Assembly: GCF_011009015.1 (NCBI RefSeq)
Contig: NZ_CP048878.1
Coordinates: 4,370,354 to 4,434,353 of the forward strand
Origin: Spartinivicinus ruber
GTDB taxonomy: Bacteria; Pseudomonadota; Gammaproteobacteria; Pseudomonadales; Zooshikellaceae
Direction: 5' to 3'
DNA: 64,000 nucleotides
Made by a program: the position numbers and the translations under genes
The notes under the pieces: model-generated
Database searches by the model: none
What the model was told of the DNA's origin: nothing
Seen by the model: the letters and a program-made list of their open reading frames with translations, nothing else
Shown: piece by piece, positions 1-8,697 of the stretch
Numbering within the stretch: position 1 is the stretch's first letter
Layout: each line of letters starts with the position of its first letter

Positions 1-252
1 TCTGATAAGCTCACAGGCTGGCTGATTATTTTTTAATGCCAACCGTATATTATTGATGCCCGGTTGATCACGATCATCTCCCTGAAGAAAACGACAGTCC
101 TGATATAAGATTTCTTCAGCACTATAACCTGTTAACCGCTCAAAGGCTTTATTAACATAAATGAGTATGTGCTCATCCCCTTCTTGTTCGGCAACCACAA
201 TGCCATCGTTGGCATTATCTACCAAAAGCTGTAATAGGTTTGCATCAATCAC
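1..252 (-). CDS. short LOV-domain blue-light photoreceptor (5' part; 3' end outside window)
   Basis: My own translation of the minus strand from the GTG at 252 gives 84 residues that run off the window edge. They form the first half of a PAS/LOV domain. The flavin-adduct motif DCRFLQGDDRDQ starts at residue 52 and puts the photoactive cysteine at position 53. The N-terminus (VIDANLLQLLVDNANDGIVV) closely resembles the short LOV proteins of Pseudomonas putida (PpSB1-LOV type), which bind FMN and form a cysteinyl adduct under blue light. A GGAG ribosome site lies about 6 bases before the GTG. The gene is divergent from the DUF523 gene and close to a LitR-like regulator and a photolyase, which supports a light-sensing role. 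No effector domain is visible; short LOV proteins usually act by protein contact. Confidence 0.88.
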   Translation of the reverse strand, partial: MIDANLLQLLVDNANDGIVVAEQEGDEHILIYVNKAFERLTGYSAEEILYQDCRFLQGDDRDQPGINNIRLALKNNQPACELIR

Positions 253-499
253 GCGTTACTCCGTAATAGTTCTTAAGCTTGCCCATAATTTAGTTTATAT
301 ACAATAGTGGAACAACCGCTAACTGATAGCGCGTTATAGAAAAGCTGTACAATACAGCAAAGATTATCCAAAACATAACCTACTGTTTTTAATAAAAAAA
401 TATAGTATCAGCGTTTATCTCGAAAGCTTACCTTTACAAACTTATACAAAAGAACTAAATTGTACAATACAAGCTCTTAACAGCCAGGGAGTATGTACA
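253..499. promoter_or_regulatory. divergent light-regulon control region with repeated TACAA boxes
   Basis: This gap separates the LOV gene from the DUF523 gene. It contains TGTACAATAC twice (346-355 and 461-470), CCTTTACAAA at 431-440, CTTATACAAA at 441-450, TATATACAATA at about 296-306, and TGTACAATG overlapping the start codon at 494-502. MerR regulators of the LitR/CarH type are known to bind TGTACA-like repeats. CCTTTACAAA and CTTATACAAA recur before the amine-oxidase operon at 6588-6640. Operator function is inferred. Confidence 0.6.
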
Positions 500-1459
500 A
501 TGAGTCCACACCCAGAAAAGCCTCATATTGGTATCAGTGCTTGTTTGCTAGGTCAAAATGTCAGATTCAATGGAGGTCATAAGCATTCAAAATACTGCAC
601 CCAGCAACTGGCAGAGCATTTCCAATTTGAACCAATTTGCCCAGAAGTGGGGATCGGTTTGGGAATACCTCGAGAACCCATTAGGCTTGTTGGTAACATC
701 GCAAATCCAAGTGCCGTAAAAACTCACCATCCAGAAGAGGATATCACCACCGCTTTGGTTGAGTTTTCTCAACACAAAGTGCAACAGTTAGCTCATTTAA
801 GTGGCTACATCTTAATGCAAAAATCACCTAGCTGTGGCATGGAACGGGTTAAAGTTTATGCGAGTAATGGGTATGCTCAACCGGGTGGTGGCGTTGGGTT
901 ATTTGCTAAAGAATTGATGAAAGCCTATCCCCTATTACCAGTTGAAGAAGAAGGTCGATTGCACGATCCAGTGATTAGAGAAAACTTTATCATCCGTGTT
1001 TTTGCTTATCATGAATGGCAAACAACTGTCGCCCAACATCTTTCCAGAAATACCATTATTCAATTTCATAGCCGCAATAAGTACTTATTGATGGCCCACC
1101 AACAAAAAGGGTACCGGTCACTGGGCCGTCTCGTTGCACAAACTGCCAATAAATCACTAAAACAACTAGCCGATACTTATATTACAGCTTTTATGAAAGT
1201 CCTTTCAGTTAAAGCCACACGTAAAAGCCATTGTAACGTCTTGCAACATATTTTAGGCTTTTTGAAAAAAAATACTTCAGCCAAAAGTAAACAACAAATT
1301 CTTGAATCAATCGAATCTTATCGCACTGGCATACTCCCTTTGATAGTACCTATCACTCTCATTAATCATTATGTCGAACAATATGGAAACGACTATATTA
1401 GGCTACAAACATACCTAAACCCTCACCCCCCTTCGCTTGGGCTAAGAAATCAACTATAA
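500..1459 (+). CDS. YbgA-like DUF523/DUF1722 protein
   Basis: This 319-residue protein has an N-terminal DUF523 domain (ISACLLGQNVRFNGG near residue 12, SPSCGMERVKVY near residue 110) and a C-terminal DUF1722 domain (QFHSRNKYLLMAHQQKGYRS near residue 190). The fusion is the usual YbgA-like form. In many proteobacteria such genes sit next to photolyase genes, as here, but no biochemical role is established. It starts the plus-strand run DUF523, litR-like, photolyase, and its ATG overlaps a TGTACAATG box, so light-dependent control is likely. The C-terminus (NPHPPSLGLRNQL) is of ordinary length for the family. The family call is firm and the function is unknown. Confidence 0.85.
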   Translation: MSPHPEKPHIGISACLLGQNVRFNGGHKHSKYCTQQLAEHFQFEPICPEVGIGLGIPREPIRLVGNIANPSAVKTHHPEEDITTALVEFSQHKVQQLAHLSGYILMQKSPSCGMERVKVYASNGYAQPGGGVGLFAKELMKAYPLLPVEEEGRLHDPVIRENFIIRVFAYHEWQTTVAQHLSRNTIIQFHSRNKYLLMAHQQKGYRSLGRLVAQTANKSLKQLADTYITAFMKVLSVKATRKSHCNVLQHILGFLKKNTSAKSKQQILESIESYRTGILPLIVPITLINHYVEQYGNDYIRLQTYLNPHPPSLGLRNQL

Positions 1460-1515
1460 GCAGTTACCCATGTTACTATTTGGTTTGACTTAGTGAATGG
1501 CAATCTATCGTAATC

Positions 1516-2436
1516 ATGACAATTGAAAATACCGATACTTCACAATTAATACCTATTAGGGAAGTATCTAAACTTACTGGGGTTAATGCAGTTACGCTAC
1601 GAGCCTGGGAGCGTCGTTATGGGTTAATTAAGCCGAATAGAACAGCTAAAGGCCACCGTCTCTATTCAATGGGCCACATTAAGCGCATCAATCAAATTGT
1701 AGAATGGATAAATCGCGGTGTAGCTGTTAGTAAGGTTAAAGGGTTACTTGAAAGACAGAGTACTCAACCAACCACAACTGAAACACCACCTACAGAATCA
1801 ACCAACAATGAACAGTGGTTATCCTATCAAGAGCAAATTTCAACTGCTGTCCAACATTTCAACGAGTCAAAGCTTGATGATCTGTGTAATCAGGCATTAG
1901 CTATTTATCCTATTAATACTGTCAGCGACTCGTTGCTTCTCCCCGTATTAAAAACACTAGAAAATACCTGGCAAAACGAATATGGCCGCCAGGCAGAGCG
2001 AATTTTTTTCTATCAGTATTTACGTAATAAACTCAATACTAAACTGTATCATGCCAACAAACAGACAACAGGTGATAAACTCTTATTGGTAGCCCCCTCT
2101 ACAGAACCATCTGATATATATTTGTATTTTCCAGCCCTATTAGCGGTTAGTTATAATTATCAAATACAACTATTTGGACCCGATTTACCAATAAATGAAA
2201 TCAGTTACATAACCACCAAAACTCACTTCGATAGTGTAATACTTGTCAGTCATCAGTCAATGAACAATCTTTTTCAACGAGAAATACCGCAGTTGTTAAA
2301 TACTATTAACTGCCCCTTAGGAATCATAGGTGATGCAAGTACTATTCACGCAAATCAGCTCGATTCTTTGGGAATTTTACATAGCATAGAACTGAATAAA
2401 GATTTTCTAGCTACCCTAGTTAAGAACCAACAATGA
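1516..2436 (+). CDS. MerR-family regulator, class II LitR-like
   Basis: Residues about 12-80 form a MerR helix-turn-helix (IREVSKLTGVNAVTLRAWER, then RYGLIKP and KGHRLYS). The remaining 200 residues resemble the cobalamin-binding half of LitR/CarH regulators. Both B12 ligand signatures are degraded. The W...EH segment reads WQNEYGRQAERIFF, with R instead of H, and the DxHxxG segment reads SDIYLYFPALL, without histidine. That fits class II LitR proteins, which do not bind B12 and take their light signal from a partner LOV protein; a LOV gene lies 1.2 kb upstream. The gene overlaps the photolyase start by 4 bases (ATGA), implying translational coupling. It probably regulates this cluster. Confidence 0.85.
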   Translation: MTIENTDTSQLIPIREVSKLTGVNAVTLRAWERRYGLIKPNRTAKGHRLYSMGHIKRINQIVEWINRGVAVSKVKGLLERQSTQPTTTETPPTESTNNEQWLSYQEQISTAVQHFNESKLDDLCNQALAIYPINTVSDSLLLPVLKTLENTWQNEYGRQAERIFFYQYLRNKLNTKLYHANKQTTGDKLLLVAPSTEPSDIYLYFPALLAVSYNYQIQLFGPDLPINEISYITTKTHFDSVILVSHQSMNNLFQREIPQLLNTINCPLGIIGDASTIHANQLDSLGILHSIELNKDFLATLVKNQQ

Positions 2437-3977
2437 TGCGTAACATTCGTAACCTTTGTATCATTCTTGGTGATCAGCTTAACCACGATAGTCTAATTTG
2501 GCAGCATTTTGATCCAAACCAGGATATTGCTTGGATGGCTGAAGTTAATGAAGAATCAACCCACCCTATTTCCAGTAAAACCAGGACGGTGTTATTTCTG
2601 GCTGCAATGCGGCACTTTGCTCAACAGTTAGAAAAACAAGGCATCACTGTTTACTATCTACATATAAGCCTTCAGCTTAAGAGTTTTACAGAAGCCTTAC
2701 AAAAAACCTTTACAGAACTACACCCTAAGGCGATTCATTGTGTTTTACCTGGTGATTGTCGAATCAAGCAACAAATCGGTGACTTTTGCCAAACCCAGAG
2801 CTTCAAACTGCAATGGCTGGACGATCTACACTTTTTTAGTACCCCGGATGAATTCACCAGTTGGTTAGCAGGTAAAAAACAAAACAGGATGGAATACTGG
2901 TATCGTTATCTGCGCAAAACCAGAAATATTTTAGTCGATAACAAGCAACAGCCGCTAGAAGGAAAATGGAACTTCGACAAAGAAAACAGAAAGTCTTTCA
3001 GTAAACAGAGCCCTCCGCCAAAAAACGCTCCCCTTAAACTTCATCAGAGTAGCATTGTTAAAAGCGTAATTAGTGATATTAACCAATATTTACCGGATTT
3101 GCCTGGTCAGCTAACACACTTTAATTGGCCCATTAATCGTCAGCAGGCACTCCAAGCACTCAATGATTTTATCGAAAACCGTCTTCCATTTTTTGGTGAT
3201 TATCAGGATGCCATGTGGACAAACCAGGCGTGGTTATATCACTCCCTTCTCTCCAGTAGCCTAAACTTAAAATTACTCAACCCAAGAGAAGTGGTAACAT
3301 TAGCAGAAGCTGCTTACCGCCAAGGTAAAGCCCCTATTAATGCTGTGGAAGGATTTATTCGCCAAATACTTGGCTGGCGTGAATACATTCGAGGATTATA
3401 CTGGGCTAATGCAAATAAATGGCTAAACTTCAATTTTTTTCATACAGAAAAGCCATTACCTGATTTCTATTGGACAGGCAAAACCAACATGACTTGTTTG
3501 CAAGAGTCCATTAACCAAGTTCTCAATCAAGGTTATGGTCATCATATTCAAAGACTGATGGTAACAGGGTTATTCGCCTTAATTTGGGGAAGTAAACCTG
3601 TAGCAGTACATCAGTGGTATTTAGCCATGTATGTTGATGCCGTGGCTTGGGTGGAAATACCAAACACCATAGGGATGAGCCAGTTTGCTGATGGAGGTGT
3701 TGTTGGTTCTAAGCCTTACATTGCCAGTGGTGCTTATATTGATAGAATGTCTAACTACTGTTGTCATTGTCCTTACAACCCCAAACAAGCTCATGGTGAC
3801 TCAGCTTGTCCTTTCACTACCTTATATTGGCATTTTATTAGTCAACATATAGTTTGGCTAGCTAAACATCCTCGCCTTGCTATGCAAGTCAAAAACTGGA
3901 AAAACAAACCAAAAGATATTCAAAAACAAATCATATTACGTGCAAAATGGCTAAATAAAAACATTGACCAGATTTAA
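2433..3977 (+). CDS. phrB: FeS-BCP type (prokaryotic 6-4-like) photolyase
   Basis: At 514 residues the protein matches the cryptochrome/photolyase-related family typified by Agrobacterium PhrB. An N-terminal Rossmann domain (LCIILGDQLNHDSLIW) is followed by an all-helical FAD domain. Iron-sulfur ligands are visible as C355, C443, C446 and C459; the last three are spaced C-x2-C-x12-C as in PhrB. The family repairs UV (6-4) photoproducts using FAD and light and carries a 4Fe-4S cluster. The start overlaps the litR-like stop, so the two are co-translated. The stop overlaps the convergent dehydrogenase gene by 4 bases. All family hallmarks are intact, so it is probably active. Confidence 0.9.
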   Translation: MMRNIRNLCIILGDQLNHDSLIWQHFDPNQDIAWMAEVNEESTHPISSKTRTVLFLAAMRHFAQQLEKQGITVYYLHISLQLKSFTEALQKTFTELHPKAIHCVLPGDCRIKQQIGDFCQTQSFKLQWLDDLHFFSTPDEFTSWLAGKKQNRMEYWYRYLRKTRNILVDNKQQPLEGKWNFDKENRKSFSKQSPPPKNAPLKLHQSSIVKSVISDINQYLPDLPGQLTHFNWPINRQQALQALNDFIENRLPFFGDYQDAMWTNQAWLYHSLLSSSLNLKLLNPREVVTLAEAAYRQGKAPINAVEGFIRQILGWREYIRGLYWANANKWLNFNFFHTEKPLPDFYWTGKTNMTCLQESINQVLNQGYGHHIQRLMVTGLFALIWGSKPVAVHQWYLAMYVDAVAWVEIPNTIGMSQFADGGVVGSKPYIASGAYIDRMSNYCCHCPYNPKQAHGDSACPFTTLYWHFISQHIVWLAKHPRLAMQVKNWKNKPKDIQKQIILRAKWLNKNIDQI

Positions 3978-4690
3978 TAAAGTAACGTACTGCCATCCCA
4001 AAATAACAACTGACCACTTTTTTCTACCGTTAATTTTTCAGCTATTTTGGCAATTCGTTGTGCTGTTAACTGTGGCGAATACAACTGATGAGCTGCCAAA
4101 CTAGTCTGAAAAGGCTTAGATAACGCTGTATCTGTGGTACCAGGGTGAACCGCTACGATACAACCGTTAGGGTGAGTTCTATGCCATTCAATACTTAAGG
4201 TTTTCACCAGCATATTTAATGCCGCTTTACTCATTCGATAACTATACCACCCACCTAATTGGTTATCTGTTATTGAGCCTACTTTTGCCGACAATATTAT
4301 GATTTTAAAACTGTCACGCCGTCCATACAACTTAGCCAAACACTGAGCCAACAAAATATTCGCAAAACAATTGACTTGCATATTTAACTGAAAAAAATAT
4401 TGATTAACAGCTTTTAAGCTTTTTTCTGGAAATGTCTCTGGTGTATGCAGTAGCCCTATACAACTAATGATAATGCTAGGCTTAACATTATTTTGGTTGT
4501 ATTTTTTCTTTAACCAATCATACAAAAAACCTGGCTGTTTTGTTAAATCGACTATTAAAGTGCTAAGTAAAGGATGAGAAAACTCAATTTCAGAACGGCT
4601 TACAGCTAACACCGTCGTAGACTGCTCACAATAATATTGAATTAAACTCTGACCAATACCACTATTTCCACCGACAATAAGTATGCTCAT
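3974..4690 (-). CDS. short-chain dehydrogenase/reductase (CsgA-like)
   Basis: This is a classical-size SDR of about 238 residues. I chose the ATG at 4690 (MSILIVGGNSGIG) because an AGGA site lies 8 bases upstream and the Rossmann GGxxGIG motif starts immediately; an in-frame start at 4717 adds nine unlikely residues. The active site shows S in LSAKVGS and the YxxxK pair in YSYRMSKAALNML. The substrate is not evident. SDRs of this kind are common beside photolyase/LitR clusters of gamma-proteobacteria. It is convergent with the photolyase and lies downstream of two other minus-strand oxidoreductase genes. Confidence 0.82.
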   Translation of the reverse strand: MSILIVGGNSGIGQSLIQYYCEQSTTVLAVSRSEIEFSHPLLSTLIVDLTKQPGFLYDWLKKKYNQNNVKPSIIISCIGLLHTPETFPEKSLKAVNQYFFQLNMQVNCFANILLAQCLAKLYGRRDSFKIIILSAKVGSITDNQLGGWYSYRMSKAALNMLVKTLSIEWHRTHPNGCIVAVHPGTTDTALSKPFQTSLAAHQLYSPQLTAQRIAKIAEKLTVEKSGQLLFWDGSTLLY

Positions 4691-4753
4691 GGAAAGCGTC
4701 CTATTACATATTACCAATAAAGTAAAAATACACTCGTTATATTATACTTAGCA

Positions 4754-5761
4754 CTAGCTCAAATACCTATGAAAGTCCTTTGCTAATTCATAGGCACTCA
4801 GAAAAGCTGACTCAACATCACCGTTAAGACACCAATCGCCACAGGCTGCTAAACGTTGATCGGGATCTAACAAAAAAGGATCTTTCGTTTGAGCTTGATA
4901 AATAGTGTGATTTTTTAAGTTTATTCCAGCATAACGCCAACGATGGATATCAATATGAGCATTTTCTGGTATAGGCAAACCGACCAAATCAACAAATTCT
5001 GTTAATAACTGATCAGTCACCCAGCCAAGATCATGTTCAAGATATTCATTTGCCCACTCCTCTGTTGACTGAATAACAATACAAGTAACATGATGATCAT
5101 GCCCTGGTTTGGAATTCTCAAATGAAACCCATTGAATAGCGGAGTTTTTCACCTTGGCCAAATCCCAGGGTAAATCGACAACTTGTTTAAAGCCTACCAT
5201 TAGACAAAAACAAGGCTTCATTACAACCTGCTGCAAGGCATAATACCGGGAAAAAGCCAACGTCAATAATTCTTGAGTTTGCGGTGCAGGCGCTGTTGAA
5301 ATAACCCAGTCAAATACTCCTTTTACACTTCCATTAATATCTACCAGTTGCCACTGTGCTGTGACTTTTTGTATCCTCAAGATTTTAGTATTTAGTTCTA
5401 TTTTACAGTTTTTCGCCAGAGCTTTACACCAACTGTTCATTTTTTTAAAACCAACATAATGAGGCTCAAACCAATCTCGTCGATAATGCTTATTCGTTTT
5501 TTCCAGCGTGATTACTTTAGGTTGCCACTCAACCAACAGCCCTTTGTGGATTGCGTCTTGAATAAACTCTTTAAAAACCTTACTGTGTACAGTAAAAAAA
5601 GGAGCCCCATGGTCAAAAACATAATCACCTGAATATCGAGTGGCTAATCGTCCACTCACCCCTCGTGATTTTTCAAATAAAGTCACTTCGGCAATATCTT
5701 TTAGTTGATGAGCTAAGGTTAACCCTGCCACACCAGCTCCTATCACAGCAATTTTTTCCAT
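4754..5761 (-). CDS. FAD-dependent oxidoreductase, renalase-like
   Basis: The 335-residue protein begins with a dinucleotide-binding fold (IAVIGAGVAGLTLAHQL) followed by the FEKSRGVSGRLATR segment typical of renalase-like NAD(P)/FAD oxidoreductases. The C-terminal FAD contact region reads RLAACGDWCLNGDVESAFLS. It probably oxidises a small amine or reduced nicotinamide-like substrate, but the substrate cannot be read from sequence. It is 13 bases from the upstream SDR gene and 63 from the downstream one, so the three probably form an operon transcribed away from 6.5 kb. Confidence 0.82.
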   Translation of the reverse strand: MEKIAVIGAGVAGLTLAHQLKDIAEVTLFEKSRGVSGRLATRYSGDYVFDHGAPFFTVHSKVFKEFIQDAIHKGLLVEWQPKVITLEKTNKHYRRDWFEPHYVGFKKMNSWCKALAKNCKIELNTKILRIQKVTAQWQLVDINGSVKGVFDWVISTAPAPQTQELLTLAFSRYYALQQVVMKPCFCLMVGFKQVVDLPWDLAKVKNSAIQWVSFENSKPGHDHHVTCIVIQSTEEWANEYLEHDLGWVTDQLLTEFVDLVGLPIPENAHIDIHRWRYAGINLKNHTIYQAQTKDPFLLDPDQRLAACGDWCLNGDVESAFLSAYELAKDFHRYLS

Positions 5762-5773
5762 ATTACTAAATCC

Positions 5774-6523
5774 TTACTGTTTAACCATGCACTTAGTGAT
5801 TAAAAAAAACCAACGATATGGCAACAATCGTAGTATTTTTATCCAAATAACAAAACGCCAAGGAAAAGTAATTTCAAATGAGTTTGCATTAACTTTCTTA
5901 ATAATCTGTTTAGCGGCTTCTTCGACAGAAATTAATGCTGGCATTCTAAAATGGTTTTTCGCCGTTATTCGTGTAGCGACAAACCCTGGTGAAATCAACC
6001 GAACCCTACAGTCCAATGCAGCCAATTCAGGCCGTATTGATTCAGCTAAATTAATTAACGCCGCCTTACTCATACCATAACCACCGCTTTTTGGCAGTCC
6101 CCGATAGCCTGCTAAGCTTGCCGTAATAAACAATTGTTTAGGAATAAAGTCAGGATGCTCCAAAATCGCTGCTAAAGGATTTAACACAACATCAATATTT
6201 GTGTGAACAATATTTTTCCATTTACTCTGATCAAATGGGATGACTGGGGCTGGTTCATAAACGGCTGCATTTAAAAAAACCCAATCCACTTTACCATATA
6301 GCCGGTTAATTTTTTGCCATACTTTTATACAGGCACTTTGATCAGTTGCATTCAACTGAAGGGTTGTCAGCTTGTCAGTTAAAGTATCTCGCTGCTCAAT
6401 CAATTGTACAAGACTGCTGGTGTTACGTGCTGACACAATCACTCTATGGCCAGAGCAAGCCAGTTGAACTGCCAGCTCCAAACCAATCCCAGTACTTCCA
6501 CCTACAATCCACACTGTTTTCAT
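5774..6523 (-). CDS. short-chain dehydrogenase/reductase
   Basis: This 249-residue SDR starts with VWIVGGSTGIGLELA (NAD(P) binding). It carries the catalytic serine in FITASLAGYRG and the YxxxK motif in GGYGMSKAALINLAE. The C-terminus (FPWRFVIWIKILRLLPYRWF) is hydrophobic and may touch the membrane. It is the first gene of the minus-strand oxidoreductase run and is divergent from the amine-oxidase operon. The shared control region carries LitR-like boxes, so light control is plausible. It is not closely similar to the other SDR at 3974-4690, so this is not a recent duplication. Confidence 0.82.
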   Translation of the reverse strand: MKTVWIVGGSTGIGLELAVQLACSGHRVIVSARNTSSLVQLIEQRDTLTDKLTTLQLNATDQSACIKVWQKINRLYGKVDWVFLNAAVYEPAPVIPFDQSKWKNIVHTNIDVVLNPLAAILEHPDFIPKQLFITASLAGYRGLPKSGGYGMSKAALINLAESIRPELAALDCRVRLISPGFVATRITAKNHFRMPALISVEEAAKQIIKKVNANSFEITFPWRFVIWIKILRLLPYRWFFLITKCMVKQ

Positions 6524-6667
6524 CGTTCGCTAATGTCCATTTATATAACTTAATGAAATAAAAAAGCTATTTTGCACAATATCTTAACCTTTACAAACCA
6601 GTTGAACTTATACAAAAATATAGCTAATCTTATACAAAATAAAAGATTGGTAAAAGAAAGAATCACC
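6524..6667. promoter_or_regulatory. divergent promoter with three TACAAA boxes
   Basis: The gap between the minus-strand SDR operon and the plus-strand FAD operon contains CCTTTACAAA at 6588-6597 and CTTATACAAAA at 6607-6617 and 6629-6639. The last two are exactly 22 bases apart, about two helical turns. CCTTTACAAA and CTTATACAAA also occur at 431-450 before the DUF523/litR/photolyase run. I read them as operators for the LitR-like regulator. Confidence 0.6.
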
Positions 6668-7939
6668 ATGAGCAAACCAACAATCGCTATCATAGGCTCC
6701 GGTATTTCTGGGATAGCCACCGCCTGGCTGCTCCAGAAGCAATACCAAGTCACTATTTTTGAACGAAACAACTATCTGGGTGGCCATACTAATACAATTG
6801 AGGTAAAAGCTGGCCAGCAAGTCATCCCCGTTGATACTGGTTTTATCGTTTATAATCAGGCTAATTACCCTCACCTAACAGCCTTTTTCAATTGGCTAGA
6901 TGTGAGAACCCAACCAACCGACATGAGCTTTAGTGTTTCTGTCAATAATGGCGAACTAGAGTATGCTGGCAGTAACTTAAACACTTTATTCTGCCAACGA
7001 AGGCAATTGATTAGCTCTAAATTCTGGCAATTACTTGCCGATATCATTCGATTTAATCATTTGGCTAAAAAATTTTTAGCCAGCAATCCATCTGCTGATG
7101 TCACGATGAAGTCTTTTTTACAGGACAACAAGTTTAACCCGTTTTTCAACCTAAACTATTTATTACCAATGGCTGCAGCCATTTGGTCTTGTCCAATAAA
7201 TAAAATGTTACAGTTTCCAGCCACAAGTTTATTACGTTTTTTTTATAATCATGGATTGCTAAACATTACTGATCGACCTCAATGGCACTCTGTTTGTAAT
7301 GGTAGTTATCATTACATCAAAGCGTTTTTAGCCCGATTTAATGGCACCTGGAAATTAAGCCAACCTATAAAAACAGTGATTCGACATAAAAATTATACGA
7401 CAGTTATCACTACAAGTAATCAACAACAGCAATTTGATCAAGTAATTTTTGCTTGCCATGCTAATCAAGCCCTACAATTATTGGACAAGCCTTCACCCCA
7501 AGAAGCTTCAATATTAAATGCATTCAATTATCAAAAAAATATTGCTGTTCTTCATAGCGACAATCGATTAATGCCAACTAATAGGAGAGCCTGGTCAGCC
7601 TGGAATTACCAACGTACACAACAGAATTCACAAGTGTCCGTCACTTATTGGATTAACCTGCTTCAAAGACTTACGACTGAGCAACAATTTTTTGTTACCC
7701 TTAACCCAGTTGTCGAGCCCATCCCCAAAAAAACCATTAAAATAATCGAATACCAACACCCTGTATTTAATACAGCCGCCATCCAAGCTCAACAAGAGCT
7801 AGCCAGTATTCAAGGTCAAAAAAGAAGTTGGTTTTGTGGCAGCTATACTGGCTATGGTTTTCATGAGGATGGCTTTAAGTCAGCTCTCTCAGTGGCCAAC
7901 TTACTCAACTGTGAAGCACCATGGCAACAGATGAATTAA
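6668..7939 (+). CDS. FAD-dependent amine-oxidase-like protein (COG2907 type)
   Basis: I start the gene at the ATG at 6668 (MSKPTIAIIGSGISGIATAW); the open frame extends upstream only through promoter sequence. This leaves 423 residues. The N-terminus has the GxGxxG FAD motif followed by FERNNYLGGHTNT, typical of NAD/FAD-binding proteins always found beside DUF1365 and cyclopropane fatty acid synthase genes. The C-terminus has the FAD contact segment FCGSYTGYGFHEDGFKSALS. Its exact reaction is unknown; association with fatty acid cyclopropanation or furan fatty acid formation has been proposed for related clusters. It overlaps the DUF1365 gene by 19 bases. Confidence 0.85.
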   Translation: MSKPTIAIIGSGISGIATAWLLQKQYQVTIFERNNYLGGHTNTIEVKAGQQVIPVDTGFIVYNQANYPHLTAFFNWLDVRTQPTDMSFSVSVNNGELEYAGSNLNTLFCQRRQLISSKFWQLLADIIRFNHLAKKFLASNPSADVTMKSFLQDNKFNPFFNLNYLLPMAAAIWSCPINKMLQFPATSLLRFFYNHGLLNITDRPQWHSVCNGSYHYIKAFLARFNGTWKLSQPIKTVIRHKNYTTVITTSNQQQQFDQVIFACHANQALQLLDKPSPQEASILNAFNYQKNIAVLHSDNRLMPTNRRAWSAWNYQRTQQNSQVSVTYWINLLQRLTTEQQFFVTLNPVVEPIPKKTIKIIEYQHPVFNTAAIQAQQELASIQGQKRSWFCGSYTGYGFHEDGFKSALSVANLLNCEAPWQQMN

Positions 7940-8697
7940 CCTATAACACTCCACGGCTATTTATTGGTAAAGTATCTCATCAACGTTTCTTTCCAATACG
8001 ATACCGGTTTACATATCGTGTTTTTAGCATTGCAGTCAATATCGATAAACTTGAAGACACTTTTTCAAAAAGTAAATTTATATCACTAGACAAATGGAAC
8101 CTATTTAGTTTTTATCGCGCTGACTTCGGTCCAAAAGGTAAAATGAAGCTTCGGCCATGGGTAAACCAGTCGCTACTTAAAGCAGGTATAAGCTTCCAGC
8201 CAGATAATGTTGAGTTATTTTGTTTTCCTCGGGTTTTAGGTTACTCTTTTAACCCACTTGCTATTTGGTATTGCTATAAAGACTCCCAATTAATCGCTGC
8301 TATTTTAGAAGTACATAATACTTTTAAAGAAACCCATACATATATAATCAACTGCGTTAAAGATAAAACCCTTACTGGCAAAGCTAATAAGTCTTTTCAT
8401 GTATCCCCTTTTATTAGTATGGATGCACGATACCAGTTTAAAATTAAAGATAAACCAACTACAAGAACAATATCTATATGCCAATACCAACAAGATACTT
8501 TACTGTTGATTGCCAATCAGTACGCTAAAGAAATACCTTTTTCTTCGGGTAATTTATTAAAGATATTTTTATCAATCCCACTGATGACTTGGAAAGTAAT
8601 TGTAATGATTCATTGGCAAGCACTAAAAATATGGTTAAAAGGCGTTACTTTCTACCCTCATCCTAATTACAGACATAGCAAGGATAAACAATGTTAA
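7921..8697 (+). CDS. DUF1365 family protein
   Basis: This 258-residue protein opens with TPRLFIGKVSHQRFFPIRYR, the DUF1365 signature, and continues with FGPKGKMKLRPWV and FCFPRVLGYSFNPLAIWYCY, both family hallmarks. Function is unknown; it is normally sandwiched between the COG2907 flavoprotein and a cyclopropane fatty acid synthase, exactly as here. It overlaps the upstream gene by 19 bases and the downstream gene by 7, which indicates one tightly coupled operon. An alternative ATG at 7930 would shorten it by three residues. Confidence 0.87.
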   Translation: MATDELTYNTPRLFIGKVSHQRFFPIRYRFTYRVFSIAVNIDKLEDTFSKSKFISLDKWNLFSFYRADFGPKGKMKLRPWVNQSLLKAGISFQPDNVELFCFPRVLGYSFNPLAIWYCYKDSQLIAAILEVHNTFKETHTYIINCVKDKTLTGKANKSFHVSPFISMDARYQFKIKDKPTTRTISICQYQQDTLLLIANQYAKEIPFSSGNLLKIFLSIPLMTWKVIVMIHWQALKIWLKGVTFYPHPNYRHSKDKQC

